Source: DT-110 sp030148525 (lineage in GTDB: Bacteria > Bacteroidota > Bacteroidia > Chitinophagales > Saprospiraceae). Taken from it: 64,000 nt of DNA. The stretch covers positions 2,852,001 through 2,916,000 of the forward strand of contig OZ245751.1 of the NCBI GenBank assembly GCA_965227445.1, read 5' to 3'. Both the position numbers and the translations under genes were made by a program. The notes beneath the pieces were generated by a model that was given only the letters and a program-made list of their open reading frames with translations, ran no database searches and had not been told where the DNA came from. Positions 8,953 to 17,915 of the stretch are shown piece by piece; the stretch's first letter is position 1; each line of letters begins with the position of its first letter.

Positions 8953-10398
8953 ATGAGTGATTCAATGCAGACGCTGGAACAACACACGAGTAGCGACTAC
9001 AAGTTTGGGTTCTCCAGCAACATCGAATCGGAGAAAATCCCCAAGGGATTAACCGAGGATACGATTCGCCGCATTTCTGCTAAAAAGAACGAACCCGATT
9101 TCGTTTTGGAATGGCGCCTTAAGGCGTACCACCATTTCCTGACTATGCAGGAGCCCACGTGGCCTAACGTAGATTATCCCCCCGTCGATCTGCAAGAGAT
9201 ATACTACTATTCTGCCCCCAAGAAGAAACCGCAACTGGACAGCCTGGACGAAGTTGATCCCGAATTATTGGAGACCTTCAACAAGCTGGGTATTCCACTG
9301 GAAGAGCAAAAAATGCTGACGGGGGTTGCCGTTGATGCTGTGTTCGATAGTGTATCGGTCAAAACCACTTACAAGGAAAAATTAGCTGAACTCGGTATCG
9401 TATTCTGCTCTTTTTCCGAAGCGGTGCACGAGCACCCAGAGCTTATCAGGAAATACCTGGGCTCCGTTGTTCCCTATACCGATAATTACTTCGCCTGTCT
9501 GAACTCTGCTGTATTCAGCGACGGTTCCTTTGTATATGTCCCCAAGGGTGTAAAATGCCCCATGGAACTCTCTACCTACTTCCGGATCAATGAAATGAAT
9601 ACCGGCCAGTTCGAGCGCACGCTCATCGTAGCTGAAGAGGGTTCTTCGGTTAGTTACCTGGAGGGATGTACGGCTCCCATGCGCGACGAAAATCAGTTGC
9701 ATGCCGCAGTAGTCGAATTGGTTGCCCTGGACGACGCCAATATCAAGTACTCAACCGTTCAGAACTGGTACCCCGGCGATAAGGATGGTAAAGGAGGTAT
9801 CTACAATTTTGTGACCAAGCGTGGACTTTGTGAAGGCAATCGTTCCAAGATCAGCTGGACTCAGCTGGAGACCGGATCGGCCGTTACCTGGAAGTATCCA
9901 AGCTGCGTGCTCAAAGGTGATAACTCCGTTGGTGAATTCTACAGTGTTGCGGTAACCAATAACAAACAGCAAGCTGATACCGGTACCAAGATGATCCACC
10001 TGGGTAAAAATACCCGCTCGACCATTATTTCCAAGGGTATCTCCGCCGGGTACAGCCATAACAGCTACCGCGGACTCGTAAAGGTGGGTAAGAAAGCCGA
10101 AAATGCACACAACTTCAGCGTGTGTGATTCCCTCCTGATGGGTGACAAATGTGGTGCACACACCTTCCCCTATCTCGAGGTGGAAAATAACTCTGCCAAA
10201 GTGGAGCACGAGGCAACGACCTCCAAGATCGGAGAAGACCAGCTGTTCTACCTCATGCAACGCGGAATGAGCGAGGAGGATGCTATTAACATGATCGTCA
10301 GCGGATACTGCAAGGAAGTGTTCAACGAGCTGCCGATGGAGTTTGCTGCCGAGGCGCGCAAGCTGCTCGCTATATCTCTGGAAGGCAGTGTCGGATAA
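8953..10398 (+). CDS. sufB: Fe-S cluster assembly scaffold SufB
   Basis: 481-residue SufB, the scaffold subunit of the SufBCD complex on which iron-sulfur clusters are built in the cytoplasm. Recognisable stretches are 'YKEKLAELGIVFCSFSEA', 'VYVPKGVKCPMELSTYF', 'ISAGYSHNSYRGLVKV' and the C-terminal 'SGYCKEVFNELPMEFAAE', which holds the conserved Cys. Length is typical. It is the first gene of a seven-gene suf operon, followed 42 bases later by sufC. Candidate promoter and operator sequences lie upstream. Confidence 0.97.
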   Translation: MSDSMQTLEQHTSSDYKFGFSSNIESEKIPKGLTEDTIRRISAKKNEPDFVLEWRLKAYHHFLTMQEPTWPNVDYPPVDLQEIYYYSAPKKKPQLDSLDEVDPELLETFNKLGIPLEEQKMLTGVAVDAVFDSVSVKTTYKEKLAELGIVFCSFSEAVHEHPELIRKYLGSVVPYTDNYFACLNSAVFSDGSFVYVPKGVKCPMELSTYFRINEMNTGQFERTLIVAEEGSSVSYLEGCTAPMRDENQLHAAVVELVALDDANIKYSTVQNWYPGDKDGKGGIYNFVTKRGLCEGNRSKISWTQLETGSAVTWKYPSCVLKGDNSVGEFYSVAVTNNKQQADTGTKMIHLGKNTRSTIISKGISAGYSHNSYRGLVKVGKKAENAHNFSVCDSLLMGDKCGAHTFPYLEVENNSAKVEHEATTSKIGEDQLFYLMQRGMSEEDAINMIVSGYCKEVFNELPMEFAAEARKLLAISLEGSVG

Positions 10399-10440
10399 CC
10401 CTAATTGATTGACAACAAAACGAAGCTAAAAGATAGAGCT

Positions 10441-11202
10441 ATGCTATCCATAAAAAACCTGAACGTTTCTATTGAAGATAATCAGATCCTGAAAGGAATC
10501 GATCTGGATATCAAACCTGGCGAAATTCACGCTATTATGGGCCCTAATGGCTCTGGTAAGAGTACGCTCGCCAATGTACTGGCCGGCCGTGAGGAATACG
10601 AAGTGACCGATGGTACCATTGAGTACCTTGGCGAGGATTTGCTCGAACTGGAAGTCGACGAGCGCGCCCGCAAAGGAGTCTTTATGGCTTTTCAGTATCC
10701 GGTGGAAATTCCGGGTGTGACTACTGCCACCTTCCTCAAGGAAATTATCAACGCCGTGCGGGAAGAGCAGGGCAAGGAAGAACTCAAGGCACCCCAAATG
10801 CTCAAGCTCATGCGCGAACGCATTAAAATGGTGGATTTACCCGAAGCCTTCCTGAAGCGCTCTCTGAACGAAGGTTTCTCCGGTGGGGAGAAGAAGCGCA
10901 ACGAAATGCTGCAGCTCGCCCTCTTGGAGCCAAAACTGGCCATACTGGACGAAACGGATTCCGGTCTCGATATCGATGCACTGAAAATCGTGGCCAATGT
11001 CGTAAATAATATGCGCAACGAGGGACGCTCATTCCTCATCGTAACCCACTATCAGCGACTGCTCGATTACATTATCCCCGACCAGGTACACGTTCTCTAC
11101 AACGGTAAAGTCGTTAAATCGGGTGATAAAGAGCTGGCTAAAAAGCTGGAAGACCAAGGATACGATTGGATTAAAGAAGAAGCTGACGCTGTGTCAGCCT
11201 AA
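10441..11202 (+). CDS. sufC: Fe-S cluster assembly ATPase SufC
   Basis: 253-residue ABC-type ATPase of the SufBCD complex. Walker A is GPNGSGKS (residues 34-41), the signature is 'FSGGEKKRNEM', Walker B is 'LAILDETDSGLD', and the switch His lies in 'LIVTHYQRLLDYI'. I use the ATG at 10441 (MLSIKNLNVS), which matches the family start. The in-frame codon at 10405 would add 12 non-conserved residues. It sits between sufB and sufD, as in most Suf operons. Confidence 0.97.
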   Translation: MLSIKNLNVSIEDNQILKGIDLDIKPGEIHAIMGPNGSGKSTLANVLAGREEYEVTDGTIEYLGEDLLELEVDERARKGVFMAFQYPVEIPGVTTATFLKEIINAVREEQGKEELKAPQMLKLMRERIKMVDLPEAFLKRSLNEGFSGGEKKRNEMLQLALLEPKLAILDETDSGLDIDALKIVANVVNNMRNEGRSFLIVTHYQRLLDYIIPDQVHVLYNGKVVKSGDKELAKKLEDQGYDWIKEEADAVSA

Positions 11203-11225
11203 CCTAAAAGCGAACCAAAACTATT

Positions 11226-12563
11226 ATGGCAATAGAAACGAAAGACAAGAACATCAGCCGTTTTTTAACGCTGTTTGGTGAGCTGGAACGCGGCCTGAAC
11301 GGCCAGAAAGAAAAACCGGTCCACCAAATTCGTCAGACGGCCATCGACCGATTGTCGCAACTGGCCTTTCCGACCCGTCGCGACGAGGAATACAAATATA
11401 CCAGTGTCACCCGGATCGTAACGGAAGACTACGACCTGGAACCATCAGCGGATCTGGATGCAGAAACCGTTGACCAATACCGTATACCCGACCTTGGTGC
11501 AGCTACCCTGGTCTTTGTCAACGGTCAGTACCGCCCGGACCTCAGCGATGAGCAGGATCTGCCGGAAGGCATGCGTTTGCAGACCACCGAAGATGCCCTG
11601 GAACAAGCTAAGGATCAACCGATCCTGAATGATCTGCTGATCAATACAGCTGAGGACGGCGTAGACCCATTCCTGGTTATGAATGCGGCTTTCGCCAAAA
11701 ACGGATACTATCTGCACGTACCAAAGAATACCCGGGTAGCAAAGCCTCTGCACTTCCTGTATATCAATACCGACCAGAATCAGCCGTACCTGTTCAGCCC
11801 GCAGCGGATTATCGTGGCGGAGCCCAGCTCGGAATGCACCATTGTGGAAACATTCCACAGCACCGCTCCCGGTACAGCTAAATACTTTGGCAACCTGTTT
11901 AACCGCATGGTAATTCGGGAAAATGCGGAGGTGCACCACTATAAAATTCAGCGGGAGAGCCTCGAAGCCTTCCAGATGAATAATACGGAGGTCTTTCAGT
12001 ACCAGGATAGCCGGTACAGTAATTACACTATCGACCTGGGCGGACGCATTGTCCGCAACAACTTGCACGCTATTCACCGCGGCCAGAATGTAACCAGTAA
12101 TTTTTACGGTTCGTTCTACGGTCGCCGGGATCAGCATATCGACAACCATACCTTTATCGATCACGCCATACCTCATTGCCAAAGCAATGAGCTCTACAAA
12201 GGTATTCTGACGGATAAAGCCCGCGGCGTCTTTAACGGAAAGGTGATGGTCCGCAAGGATGCACAGAAAACCAATGCTTTTCAACAAAACAGCAGTCTGG
12301 TACTCTCCGATAAGGCCGTAATGGATTCCAAACCGCAGTTGGAAATCTTTGCCGACGATGTCAAGTGCAGCCACGGCGCTACCATTGGTCAGTTGGAGGA
12401 GGATTCTGTGTTCTACCTGCGGAGTCGCGGATTTACCGACGCTCGTGCACGCGAAACTCTGCAATATGCCTTCCTGTTGGAGGTACTGGAGTTCATGCCC
12501 CACGAGGCCATGCGCACCTTTGCCGAGCAACAGATCAACGATAAATTTTCGGAAGCTATATAA
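11226..12563 (+). CDS. sufD: Fe-S cluster assembly protein SufD
   Basis: 445-residue SufD, paralogue and partner of SufB in the scaffold complex. The N-terminal helical part includes 'FPTRRDEEYKYTSV', the typical SufD entry motif. The C-terminal beta-helix contains 'FYGSFYGRRDQHIDNHTFIDH' region motifs and 'CSHGATIGQLEEDSVFYLRSRG', in which Cys and His correspond to cluster-forming residues. It ends six bases before sufS. Confidence 0.95.
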   Translation: MAIETKDKNISRFLTLFGELERGLNGQKEKPVHQIRQTAIDRLSQLAFPTRRDEEYKYTSVTRIVTEDYDLEPSADLDAETVDQYRIPDLGAATLVFVNGQYRPDLSDEQDLPEGMRLQTTEDALEQAKDQPILNDLLINTAEDGVDPFLVMNAAFAKNGYYLHVPKNTRVAKPLHFLYINTDQNQPYLFSPQRIIVAEPSSECTIVETFHSTAPGTAKYFGNLFNRMVIRENAEVHHYKIQRESLEAFQMNNTEVFQYQDSRYSNYTIDLGGRIVRNNLHAIHRGQNVTSNFYGSFYGRRDQHIDNHTFIDHAIPHCQSNELYKGILTDKARGVFNGKVMVRKDAQKTNAFQQNSSLVLSDKAVMDSKPQLEIFADDVKCSHGATIGQLEEDSVFYLRSRGFTDARARETLQYAFLLEVLEFMPHEAMRTFAEQQINDKFSEAI

Positions 12564-12569
12564 ATCAGC

Positions 12570-13820
12570 ATGGACACCACCACTGAACGCACACCCATTC
12601 GCCCTTTTGAGATCGCCGAGATCCGTCGGGATTTTCCTATCCTTTTCCGGGAGATGAATGGCAAACCCATGGTTTTCCTGGACAGCGCTGCATCCAGTCA
12701 AAAACCCCGGGTTGTTATGGATGCGCTCGTGCATTATTACGAGCACCTGAACGCCAATGTACACCGCGGGGTGTATAAATTGAGTCAGGAAGCTACGGAT
12801 GCCCACGAACGCGGACGGGAAGTTGCCAGGGATTTCATCAAGGCTGCCTCTACCAAAGAGGTGCTCTTTACACGTGGTACAACGGAGGGGATCAACCTCG
12901 TAGCCCAGTGTTACGGACGCCAGTTTATTAAGGCGGGTGATGAAATCCTGATCAGTGGTATGGAGCACCACTCCAACATCGTACCCTGGCAAATGCTGGC
13001 CGAACAAACGGGGGCCGTACTGAAGGTCATTCCCGTAACGGAGCGAGGAGAACTCGACATGGAAGCCTTCGATAAATTGCTTACCGAGCGAACGCGCTTC
13101 GTGAGTATCGTTCATATTTCAAATACACTGGGAACTATCAACCCGGTAAAAGAAATCATTGATAAAGCACATGCTCTGGACGTACCCGTTTTGATCGATG
13201 GAGCCCAATCAGCCCAACACCTGGCCATAGACGTACAGGCACTGGATGCCGATTTCTTTGTGTTTTCGGGCCATAAAGTGTTCGGGCCGACGGGTATCGG
13301 CATTCTGTACGGAAAGGAAAAGTGGCTGGAAGCCATGCCTCCCTACCAGGGAGGTGGTGAAATGATTAAAACGGTGACCTTCGAAAAAACCACTTATAAC
13401 GAGTTGCCCTTCAAATACGAAGCGGGAACCCCGGATATCAGTGGGTCCGTTGCCCTCGGGGTGGCCCTGGAGTACATGCAGGAAATCGGCCACGATGCCA
13501 TTCAGGCACACGAGCAAGATCTCCTGCAATACGCGACCGAAGGATTATCGCAGATCGAAGGCATTCGGTTTGTGGGGGAAGCAGCCCGTAAGGCCAGTGT
13601 AATCTCCTTCCTGCTGGAAGGGGCACATCCCTACGATGTGGGTACCCTGCTTGATAAATTGGGCATTGCCGTTCGCACCGGCCACCATTGCACCCAACCA
13701 CTGATGGACCATTACGGCATTCCCGGAACGGTACGAGCTTCTTTTGCCCTCTATAATAACCGCGAGGATGTCGATAAATTAGTAGCGGGTGTTGAACGGG
13801 CAGCACGCATGTTGCGCTAA
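12570..13820 (+). CDS. sufS: Cysteine desulfurase SufS
   Basis: 416-residue class V aminotransferase-fold enzyme that takes sulfur from L-cysteine for cluster assembly. The PLP-binding lysine is K236 in 'SGHKVFGPTG'. The catalytic cysteine that carries the persulfide is C374 in 'RTGHHCTQPL'. 'GTTEGINLVAQ' and 'EHHSNIVPWQ' are standard group II (SufS/CsdA) motifs. The adjacent sufE encodes its sulfur acceptor. Confidence 0.97.
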   Translation: MDTTTERTPIRPFEIAEIRRDFPILFREMNGKPMVFLDSAASSQKPRVVMDALVHYYEHLNANVHRGVYKLSQEATDAHERGREVARDFIKAASTKEVLFTRGTTEGINLVAQCYGRQFIKAGDEILISGMEHHSNIVPWQMLAEQTGAVLKVIPVTERGELDMEAFDKLLTERTRFVSIVHISNTLGTINPVKEIIDKAHALDVPVLIDGAQSAQHLAIDVQALDADFFVFSGHKVFGPTGIGILYGKEKWLEAMPPYQGGGEMIKTVTFEKTTYNELPFKYEAGTPDISGSVALGVALEYMQEIGHDAIQAHEQDLLQYATEGLSQIEGIRFVGEAARKASVISFLLEGAHPYDVGTLLDKLGIAVRTGHHCTQPLMDHYGIPGTVRASFALYNNREDVDKLVAGVERAARMLR

Positions 13821-13829
13821 AGCATTTTT

Positions 13830-14249
13830 ATGGACATCAATCAAATACAAGACGAAATCATTGATGAATTCGCCTTTTTTGAGGATTGGATGGAAAAATA
13901 CGAGTACATCATCGACCTGGGCAAAAATCTGCCCCTGATCGATCCCTCCAAAAAGGATGAAGATCACCTGATAAAAGGCTGCCAAAGCCAGGTATGGCTG
14001 GAAGCTAAGGATCAAGATAACACCATTCAGTTTACCGCCGATAGTGACGCGGTGATCACCAAGGGGATTATTGCCCTGTTGATTCGCGTGCTGTCCGGTC
14101 AAAAAGCTCAGGATATTGCCGAGACTGATTTGTACTTTATTGACAAGATCGGTCTCAGGGAGCACCTCTCCCCTACCCGTTCCAACGGATTGGTGAGCAT
14201 GGTGAAGCAAATGAAGATGTACGCGCTGGCCTTCCAGCACAAATCCTAG
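13830..14249 (+). CDS. sufE: Sulfur acceptor protein SufE
   Basis: 139 residues, the normal size for SufE. It accepts persulfide sulfur from SufS on Cys51, seen in 'IKGCQSQVWL', and passes it to SufBCD. The N-terminal helix 'FFEDWMEKYEYIIDLGKNLP' is characteristic. It starts nine bases after sufS and ends four bases before the MIP18-type gene. Confidence 0.95.
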   Translation: MDINQIQDEIIDEFAFFEDWMEKYEYIIDLGKNLPLIDPSKKDEDHLIKGCQSQVWLEAKDQDNTIQFTADSDAVITKGIIALLIRVLSGQKAQDIAETDLYFIDKIGLREHLSPTRSNGLVSMVKQMKMYALAFQHKS

Positions 14250-14253
14250 TCGT

Positions 14254-14565
14254 ATGAACCACGAAGAGCTCGAAGCTAAGATAATTGAACAGATAAAGAC
14301 TGTTTACGATCCGGAGATACCGGCCGACATTTACGAGATCGGCCTGATCTATGAGATCGATATTCAGGAGGGTGGCAAAGTGGGCATAACCATGACCCTC
14401 ACGACCCCCATGTGCCCGGTAGCCGACTCTCTGCCCTTGGAAGTTCAGGAAAAAGTGATGATGGTAGAGGAGGTAACCGACGTGGACCTGCAGGTTGTTT
14501 TTGATCCTCCATGGAATAAAGAGATGATGAGTGAGGAGGCGCTTTTTGCCCTCGACATGCTATAG
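14254..14565 (+). CDS. MIP18/DUF59 family Fe-S assembly protein (SufT-like)
   Basis: 103-residue single-domain protein of the MIP18 (DUF59) family, which includes SufT, PaaD and eukaryotic CIA2. These proteins help deliver clusters to target proteins. Motifs are 'VYDPEIPADIYEIGLIYEI' and the reactive Cys in 'TTPMCPVADSLP'. Position inside the suf operon supports a maturation role. Whether it should be called SufT proper is uncertain. Confidence 0.85.
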   Translation: MNHEELEAKIIEQIKTVYDPEIPADIYEIGLIYEIDIQEGGKVGITMTLTTPMCPVADSLPLEVQEKVMMVEEVTDVDLQVVFDPPWNKEMMSEEALFALDML

Positions 14566-14581
14566 AAAACCCGGTGTTGCT

Positions 14582-15067
14582 ATGAAGATTTCCGCACAAG
14601 ACGAATACGGCATCCGGGTATTGATACGAATTGCCCGGGAAGAAACAGAGGATGGACTGAGCATTGCCCAGCTGTGTGAAGCCGAAGGATTGTCTCAGTC
14701 TTACATGGCTAAGGTAACCCGCTCCCTGCGGATGGCCGGCCTGATCGAAAGTACACGTGGACGCAAAGGAGGCTACATTCTCGGCAAGCCTGCCGACCAA
14801 ATTCGCATTAGCGAAGTCCTCGATGCTCTGGGTGGCGCCCTATACGATGATTCTTTTTGTCGCGCACATACGGGCGGATTACGCATTTGCACCAACTCGG
14901 TGGATTGTTCTGTACGCAGTTTGTGGCGCATTGTACAAGTAGCCCTGGACCGCATGCTCGACCGCATCACCCTCGCTGATTTGCTTGGCTCCGAGGATAC
15001 GTCCGACCATATTTTACAGCATATTCTGGACGAAAGCATCGCAGCACAGCCCGAAGAATCTAATTGA
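14582..15067 (+). CDS. Rrf2 family (IscR-like) transcriptional regulator
   Basis: 161 residues. A winged-helix domain (about 1-80, with 'QDEYGIRVLIRIA' and 'LSIAQLCEAEGLSQSYMAKV') is followed by three cysteines spaced C-x9-C-x5-C ('FCRAHTGG' ... 'ICTNSVDCS'), as expected for an Fe-S sensing Rrf2 protein. The ATG at 14582 (MKISAQDEYG) fits the family better than the in-frame start at 14531, which would overlap the upstream gene. As last gene of the suf operon it most likely senses cluster status and represses the operon. The 6-3-6 palindrome at 8885-8899 is the candidate site (inference). Confidence 0.9.
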   Translation: MKISAQDEYGIRVLIRIAREETEDGLSIAQLCEAEGLSQSYMAKVTRSLRMAGLIESTRGRKGGYILGKPADQIRISEVLDALGGALYDDSFCRAHTGGLRICTNSVDCSVRSLWRIVQVALDRMLDRITLADLLGSEDTSDHILQHILDESIAAQPEESN

Positions 15068-15071
15068 TCGC

Positions 15072-15088
15072 TTGCCTTACGGCAAAAT
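15072..15088. terminator. Small hairpin between convergent genes
   Basis: TTGCC-TTAC-GGCAA followed by AAAT lies between the Rrf2 stop and the phosphoesterase stop. The stem is short, so termination is uncertain. It is like other GCC/GGC mini-hairpins in this window. Confidence 0.3.
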
Positions 15089-15591
15089 CAAAGCTGCCCG
15101 CGCTTTCCCAACTCCACTACTTCCAGGTCCGTTATCTTTCCTGCCTGAATGGCAAAGCGTACAATGGTGCGCATTTTGTGAAAGCCGTGATTCCCGCAAG
15201 CCCCCGGATTAATGTGCAATAATTGCCGCTTTTTGTCCGGAATTATTTTCAAAATATGGGAGTGACCACAAATGTACAGGTCCGGCTGTTGACTATCCAG
15301 TAGTTCCTTCACCCGGGCATTATACCGGCCGGGGTACCCGCCAATATGCGTCATGACCACCGACAGCCCATCCAGCGAAAAGATCTGGTTTTCCGGAGCC
15401 GCTGCCCGTATTTGGGCATTATCGATATTCCCGTACACCGCACGGGTAGGTCGAAAAGCCTCTAATTTTTCCAGCACCTCCATCGATCCCAGATCTCCGG
15501 CGTGCCATACCTCGTCACAAGAATCAAAATAGGAAAAGACATCGGGATCCAGCCAACTGTGGGTATCAGACAATAAGCCTATTCGTACCAT
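15088..15591 (-). CDS. YfcE/MJ0936-type metallophosphoesterase
   Basis: 167-residue calcineurin-like phosphoesterase of the small YfcE/MJ0936 class. The full metal-binding set is visible: 'LLSDTHSW', 'HAGDLGS', 'YGNID', 'THIGGYPGRYN' and 'CGHSH'. It probably acts on phosphodiesters in the cytoplasm; the substrate is unknown. Its ATG overlaps the stop codon of the upstream oxidoreductase by one base (TAATG), so the two are cotranslated. Confidence 0.9.
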   Translation of the reverse strand: MVRIGLLSDTHSWLDPDVFSYFDSCDEVWHAGDLGSMEVLEKLEAFRPTRAVYGNIDNAQIRAAAPENQIFSLDGLSVVMTHIGGYPGRYNARVKELLDSQQPDLYICGHSHILKIIPDKKRQLLHINPGACGNHGFHKMRTIVRFAIQAGKITDLEVVELGKRGQL

Positions 15592-16556
15592 TAATCGATG
15601 CGTAAGACGAGTTTTCCAAATTGGGCTCCGGCGGCCATGCGGTCAAAGGCTTGTTGGCCATCTTTCAGGTCGTAGATCTGATCGACTACCGGCTCGATCT
15701 TGTGTCTGTCGACGAAATCGACCATCTGGACAAATTCTTCAGCCGTTCCCATGGTTGAGCCGATGATGGAAGCCTGTTTCCAGAAAAGGATCTGAGGACT
15801 CAGTCCATCAATTTTCCCGCGGGTTCCTCCGTACATAACAATTCGTCCGCCGGGATTAACCGCCTTTACCAGGTTTATGAATCCGGGGCCACCGGCACTG
15901 TCAATGATCACATCAAACCCACCTCCCTGTTTTAGTAAATCTTTATGCCATTGGTCGTTCTTATAGTTGGCTCCGCCTTTGGCCCCCATTTCGGTGGCCC
16001 GCTCCAGCTTGACGGGTGATCCGGAGGTAATATAGACGTCGGCACCGGCGGCCAGTGCAAATTGGAAGGCGAACAGTGCCACTCCACCGCCAATACCGGA
16101 GATAAGTACGCGTTGGCCGGCCTGGCATTGCCCCTGGGTAAAGAGTGCACGGTAGGCCGTTAGTCCGCCAAGTGGTAAAGCTGCTGCTTGTTCCCAGGAA
16201 AGGTGCGCGGGTTTTTCTACCACATTATCGCTAGGTACGGCTACCCTTTGGGCCATGGTACCGTTTTGGGGTAACCCCAAAATGTGGAAGTCTTTACCCT
16301 GGGCCCGCGGATCGGGTCCCCAGTCCATAGCCGGATTGATGATCACCTCTTTCCCATCCAACATACCGGCACCATCCGACCCCAGGATAATGGGCGTTTT
16401 TATCCCCGGGTAGAGTCCCTGAGTGATGTACACATCGCGGTGATTCAGGGCTGCGGCTTTTAGGTCCACCAGTACCTCGTTTCCCCCGGGTGCCGGGTCC
16501 TTTATTTCTTTATAGATTAATGGTTTCCCTTCCGTTTCGTAGATGAGTGCGTGCAT
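15591..16556 (-). CDS. Zinc-independent quinone oxidoreductase-like dehydrogenase
   Basis: 321 residues, medium-chain dehydrogenase/reductase superfamily. The N-terminal GroES-like fold contains 'GGNEVLVDLKAAALNHRDVY' and 'LGSDGAGML'. The Rossmann domain has the NAD(P) motif 'ISGIGGGVALFAFQFALAAG'. The structural-zinc cysteine cluster is absent, as in quinone oxidoreductases. The start chosen is MHALIYETEG; fourteen further residues upstream are possible but atypical. Substrate not predictable. Overlaps the phosphoesterase gene downstream by one base. Confidence 0.85.
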   Translation of the reverse strand: MHALIYETEGKPLIYKEIKDPAPGGNEVLVDLKAAALNHRDVYITQGLYPGIKTPIILGSDGAGMLDGKEVIINPAMDWGPDPRAQGKDFHILGLPQNGTMAQRVAVPSDNVVEKPAHLSWEQAAALPLGGLTAYRALFTQGQCQAGQRVLISGIGGGVALFAFQFALAAGADVYITSGSPVKLERATEMGAKGGANYKNDQWHKDLLKQGGGFDVIIDSAGGPGFINLVKAVNPGGRIVMYGGTRGKIDGLSPQILFWKQASIIGSTMGTAEEFVQMVDFVDRHKIEPVVDQIYDLKDGQQAFDRMAAGAQFGKLVLRID

Positions 16557-16940
16557 ATTTTTTAGTATCTCAGTTGATGCTGAATATAAGGGTTTCAAAA
16601 TCGGAAGTCGGAAATCGGAGGTCGGAAATGAATCAAAAGGCAGCTGGGCGAAATGAAATGGCTTTAGTTTGCTATTTCAGGTAACAGATGCCCCTTCTCC
16701 TCCAGAAAATAAAGCAACTCAAGAGAACAGCCATCCGGGAGAAGGGAGAAGGTGAGGTTTTCAAAAGTGCCCGACATACGCCTGTATAGCCTACGGCCAG
16801 CATGGAAATCGGACACGAGCTTAAGCTACTGCTGCTAACAATCCGGAAAAGATTTACAAAGCTGCATCAATTCCGTTAATAACCGGATATAACTAAAACT
16901 ATCCATTAAAAATTAAAAATTAAACACTAAAAATTATCCA
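16557..16940. other. Repeat-rich intergenic region
   Basis: 384 bp without a gene. It holds a TCGGAAR heptad array (16601-16629), a degenerate CTTCTCC/GGGAGAAGG palindrome (about 16690-16750) and an AT-rich heptad array at the right edge. Confidence 0.6.
16601..16629 (+). repeat. TCGGAAR heptad array
   Basis: Four consecutive 7-bp units (TCGGAAG, TCGGAAA, TCGGAGG, TCGGAAA). A matching array occurs at 29087-29117. Confidence 0.75.
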
Positions 16941-16943
16941 TTA
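16904..16943 (+). repeat. ATTAAAA heptad array at a gene 3' end
   Basis: Units ATTAAAA, ATTAAAA, ATTAAAC, ACTAAAA, ATTATCC, ATTACTG run in 7-bp register. The stop codon of the papain-like gene lies inside the last unit. Confidence 0.75.
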
Positions 16944-17762
16944 CTGAGGTACCAGCACGTACCCATTCTGTGCACACGCAGCCAGATCGTCGTACGGAAC
17001 CCACAGGTATCCACCGCGGCCCCAGCGGCTGCCCCAGGCACTCATTACTTCGAAGGCTTCCCGGTTTTCGTCGAAACCCACTACGATCAGTTGGTGTTTT
17101 TGGGAGTTGTTCTGGCCGCGGGAGCGCCACTGCGAAACACCTTCAGCCTTAGAGAGGCTTGCATCAGCCTGCACTTCGATCAGGATGGGGTTGCCCCGCA
17201 GAAGGGCTTTGCGCAGTTCAAATACCTTTTGGCGGTCCTTGGTGACCGGGCGAATGACGTGGAGGTAGTGCAGGATGCGAAACTTAGGCGTAGCGTACAC
17301 AGCATTAGTAATAGTGCCCGCACCGTAGGGCATGATGGCTGCACTGACCGTTCCTTCCCGGGCCAAAAACTGGAAAGCATCAATGAGGGAAAGATCGCGG
17401 CCCTGGGCCTGCAGATTGAGAGCTATATAATCAGGACTGAGATTGACCTTATAGTTCTTTTCGAGGTTGGTGTAGTATTCCAGGCAACTGGCCAACATAT
17501 AGCTGGCGAACATGGTTGACTTTTCCGACCTGCGCACCGGCATCATATAAGCCTTTACCGACTGCTCCTGCAAATTTGCGTTCGCATCGGCCGCTACCCC
17601 CGGAACGCGGAGCATCAACTGATCGATCAGGGCATAGTCAGCAACCGCGAGATCTGCCAACTCGGCATTACTGTTTCGGGATCGAAGGTCAGGATCCTGA
17701 GCTTGGATGGAAAGAGCAAAGAATAGAAGACATACAATCGGAAAGAGGCTGCGGGATACCAT
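16941..17762 (-). CDS. Secreted papain-fold protein lacking catalytic residues
   Basis: 273 residues with a signal peptide (1-21, ending 'SIQAQ'). The rest aligns with bacterial C1 (papain-like) peptidases: 'PVRRSEKSTMFASYMLAS' corresponds to the active-site Cys helix, 'KHQLIVVGFDEN' to the His strand, and 'EVMSAWGSRWGRGGYLWVPY' to the Asn-Ser-Trp-Gly block. The nucleophilic Cys position is Thr ('STMFAS' in place of 'SCWAFS'), and the catalytic Asn is Ser ('MSAWG' in place of 'NSWG'). Only the His remains. It is therefore probably a pseudo-protease with a binding or inhibitory role in the envelope. The alignment is by eye. Confidence 0.7.
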   Translation of the reverse strand: MVSRSLFPIVCLLFFALSIQAQDPDLRSRNSNAELADLAVADYALIDQLMLRVPGVAADANANLQEQSVKAYMMPVRRSEKSTMFASYMLASCLEYYTNLEKNYKVNLSPDYIALNLQAQGRDLSLIDAFQFLAREGTVSAAIMPYGAGTITNAVYATPKFRILHYLHVIRPVTKDRQKVFELRKALLRGNPILIEVQADASLSKAEGVSQWRSRGQNNSQKHQLIVVGFDENREAFEVMSAWGSRWGRGGYLWVPYDDLAACAQNGYVLVPQ

Positions 17763-17854
17763 GGCTTTTTTATCTACAACGAACCACCGACGTCATTTCG
17801 TTTGCAGCGGCCAGCTAAAAGCATGCGTTACAGCGAGATAGGTTGCCCGCCGAC

Positions 17855-17895
17855 AAAAAAGCGCACCGAACCTACGGGGGTTCGCTGCGCTTTTT
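17855..17895 (-). terminator. Strong intrinsic terminator
   Basis: Stem AGCGCaGCGAACC/GGTTCGgTGCGCT with one mismatch and a 7-base loop, flanked by A-run and T-run on both sides. It could work in both directions but serves the minus-strand gene ending at 17916. Confidence 0.85.
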
Positions 17896-17915
17896 GGCGA
17901 AAGCCTACCGAATCA

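Noticed and set aside
11445..13115. 556-residue open frame on the minus strand opposite sufD and sufS
   Set aside because: Antisense shadow of two well-supported suf genes.
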